Below, piece after piece: positions 63,679 to 64,000 of a stretch of 64,000 bases of DNA. This DNA is from an uncultured Acetatifactor sp. (GTDB lineage Bacteria > Bacillota > Clostridia > Lachnospirales > Lachnospiraceae). A program made the position numbers and the translations under genes. The DNA lies in contig CAKRRD010000003.1 of the NCBI GenBank assembly GCA_934394815.1, positions 30,050 to 94,049 of the forward strand, in the 5' to 3' direction. The notes under the pieces were generated by a model that was not told the origin of the DNA, did not search any database, and was given only the letters and a program-made list of their open reading frames with translations. Position 1 is the first letter of the stretch, and each line of letters begins with the position of its first letter.

Positions 63679-63990
63679 TTATGAAAAGCAACCTGCTGTT
63701 GCCATACTCTGTCTATATGATTTGATTAGCACTCTTTGGTCATGACTTTCCTGCAAGAATCTGTTTACTGTATGTACTGCAATCTTTGCTGCCAACTCAA
63801 CCGGAAAACCATATGCTCCCGTTGATATGGAAGGAAATGCAATAGACCTGATTCCATTATCCAATGCCAGCTTCATAGAATTAAAATAGCAGTTAAGCTT
63901 TATGAATCGCACCATCTACACCGCCTGTTTATTATATTACCTCTGCCCCAAATGGCATCAAAGACAATTTTGCAATTTTGAAAAACTGCT
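63679..63990 (-). pseudogene. Macro-domain protein remnant
   Basis: The frame ending at 63679 reads NCYFNSMKLALDNGIRSIAF and PSISTGAYGFPVELAAKIAV, the C-terminal core of an ADP-ribose-binding macro domain. Upstream, another frame has GGVDGAIHKA then a stop, which is the expected loop of the same domain. VFDAI-like sequence lies further upstream. So the N-terminal part is present but out of frame and shortened. The start MVRFIKLN is not a natural macro start. It ends about 40 bp from the XRE gene's start codon, with unrelated sequence in between. Confidence 0.65.
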
Positions 63991-64000
63991 TTCCGAAAGG

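Overview
The window reads as chromosome of an anaerobic low-to-mid GC Firmicute, most likely a Clostridia of the Lachnospiraceae type. This rests on the gene families present (paired short chromate-transporter genes, DegV proteins, FdhD with molybdenum cofactor genes, a DUF6020 membrane protein), strong AGGAGG-type ribosome binding sites and sigma-A promoters with 17-bp spacers. The species cannot be named from the sequence alone. No prophage, integrase, transposase or CRISPR array was recognised. Nearly all genes lie on the minus strand.

Layout from left to right. (1) 1-9.9 kb: a ten-gene minus-strand molybdenum operon, transcribed fdhD, moeA, mobAB fusion, a molybdopterin-binding protein with a Cys-rich tail, moaC, modA, modB, modC, moaA, MOSC-Mog fusion. 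It covers molybdate uptake, pterin cyclisation, molybdate insertion, nucleotide attachment and formate dehydrogenase maturation. MPT synthase (MoaD/MoaE) is not here. The same promoter-operator design, with arms ATGTAAG/CTTACAT overlapping the -10, stands in front of this operon and in front of the next gene to the left. (2) 10-19 kb: housekeeping genes ilvE, folA, thyA, a beta-CASP ribonuclease-like hydrolase, an ABC exporter, a TPR-GGDEF cyclase and a plus-strand acyltransferase, then tRNA-Gly(GCC). (3) 19.4-22.7 kb: a non-coding repeat district with a 65-bp perfect inverted repeat enclosing eight 51-bp hairpin units, a degenerate GH3 protein, a candidate purine-rich small RNA and a long hairpin repeat.

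(4) 22.7-33.7 kb: a heterodimeric ABC exporter with an Sfp-type phosphopantetheinyl transferase, aspS-hisS, a chemoreceptor and a two-gene chromate transporter. (5) 33.8-44 kb: seven consecutive large membrane-protein genes. Two are full-length GT-C-like proteins, four look like shortened or split relatives of them, and one is DUF6020. (6) 44-47.3 kb: a polar amino-acid ABC importer. (7) 47.4-54.2 kb: an SH3-NlpC/P60 hydrolase, then a small regulon (two DegV proteins, a PAP2-like protein, TetR, DUF308, a frameshifted radical SAM gene) marked by two near-identical promoters containing TGTTACA-N3-TGTAACA palindromes.

(8) 54-64 kb: a second chemoreceptor, a CapA-like protein, a cytoplasmic calpain-like cysteine protease overlapping a GNAT gene, a Dabb-domain protein with a YkvI-type transporter, and a decayed tail. 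The tail holds an iron-alcohol dehydrogenase remnant behind an intact TetR-style promoter, an XRE/zinc-ribbon regulator and a macro-domain remnant.

The strongest candidates for undescribed biology are the calpain-like protease with its GNAT partner, the DegV/TetR regulon, the shared molybdenum operator, and the eroding GT-C membrane cluster.
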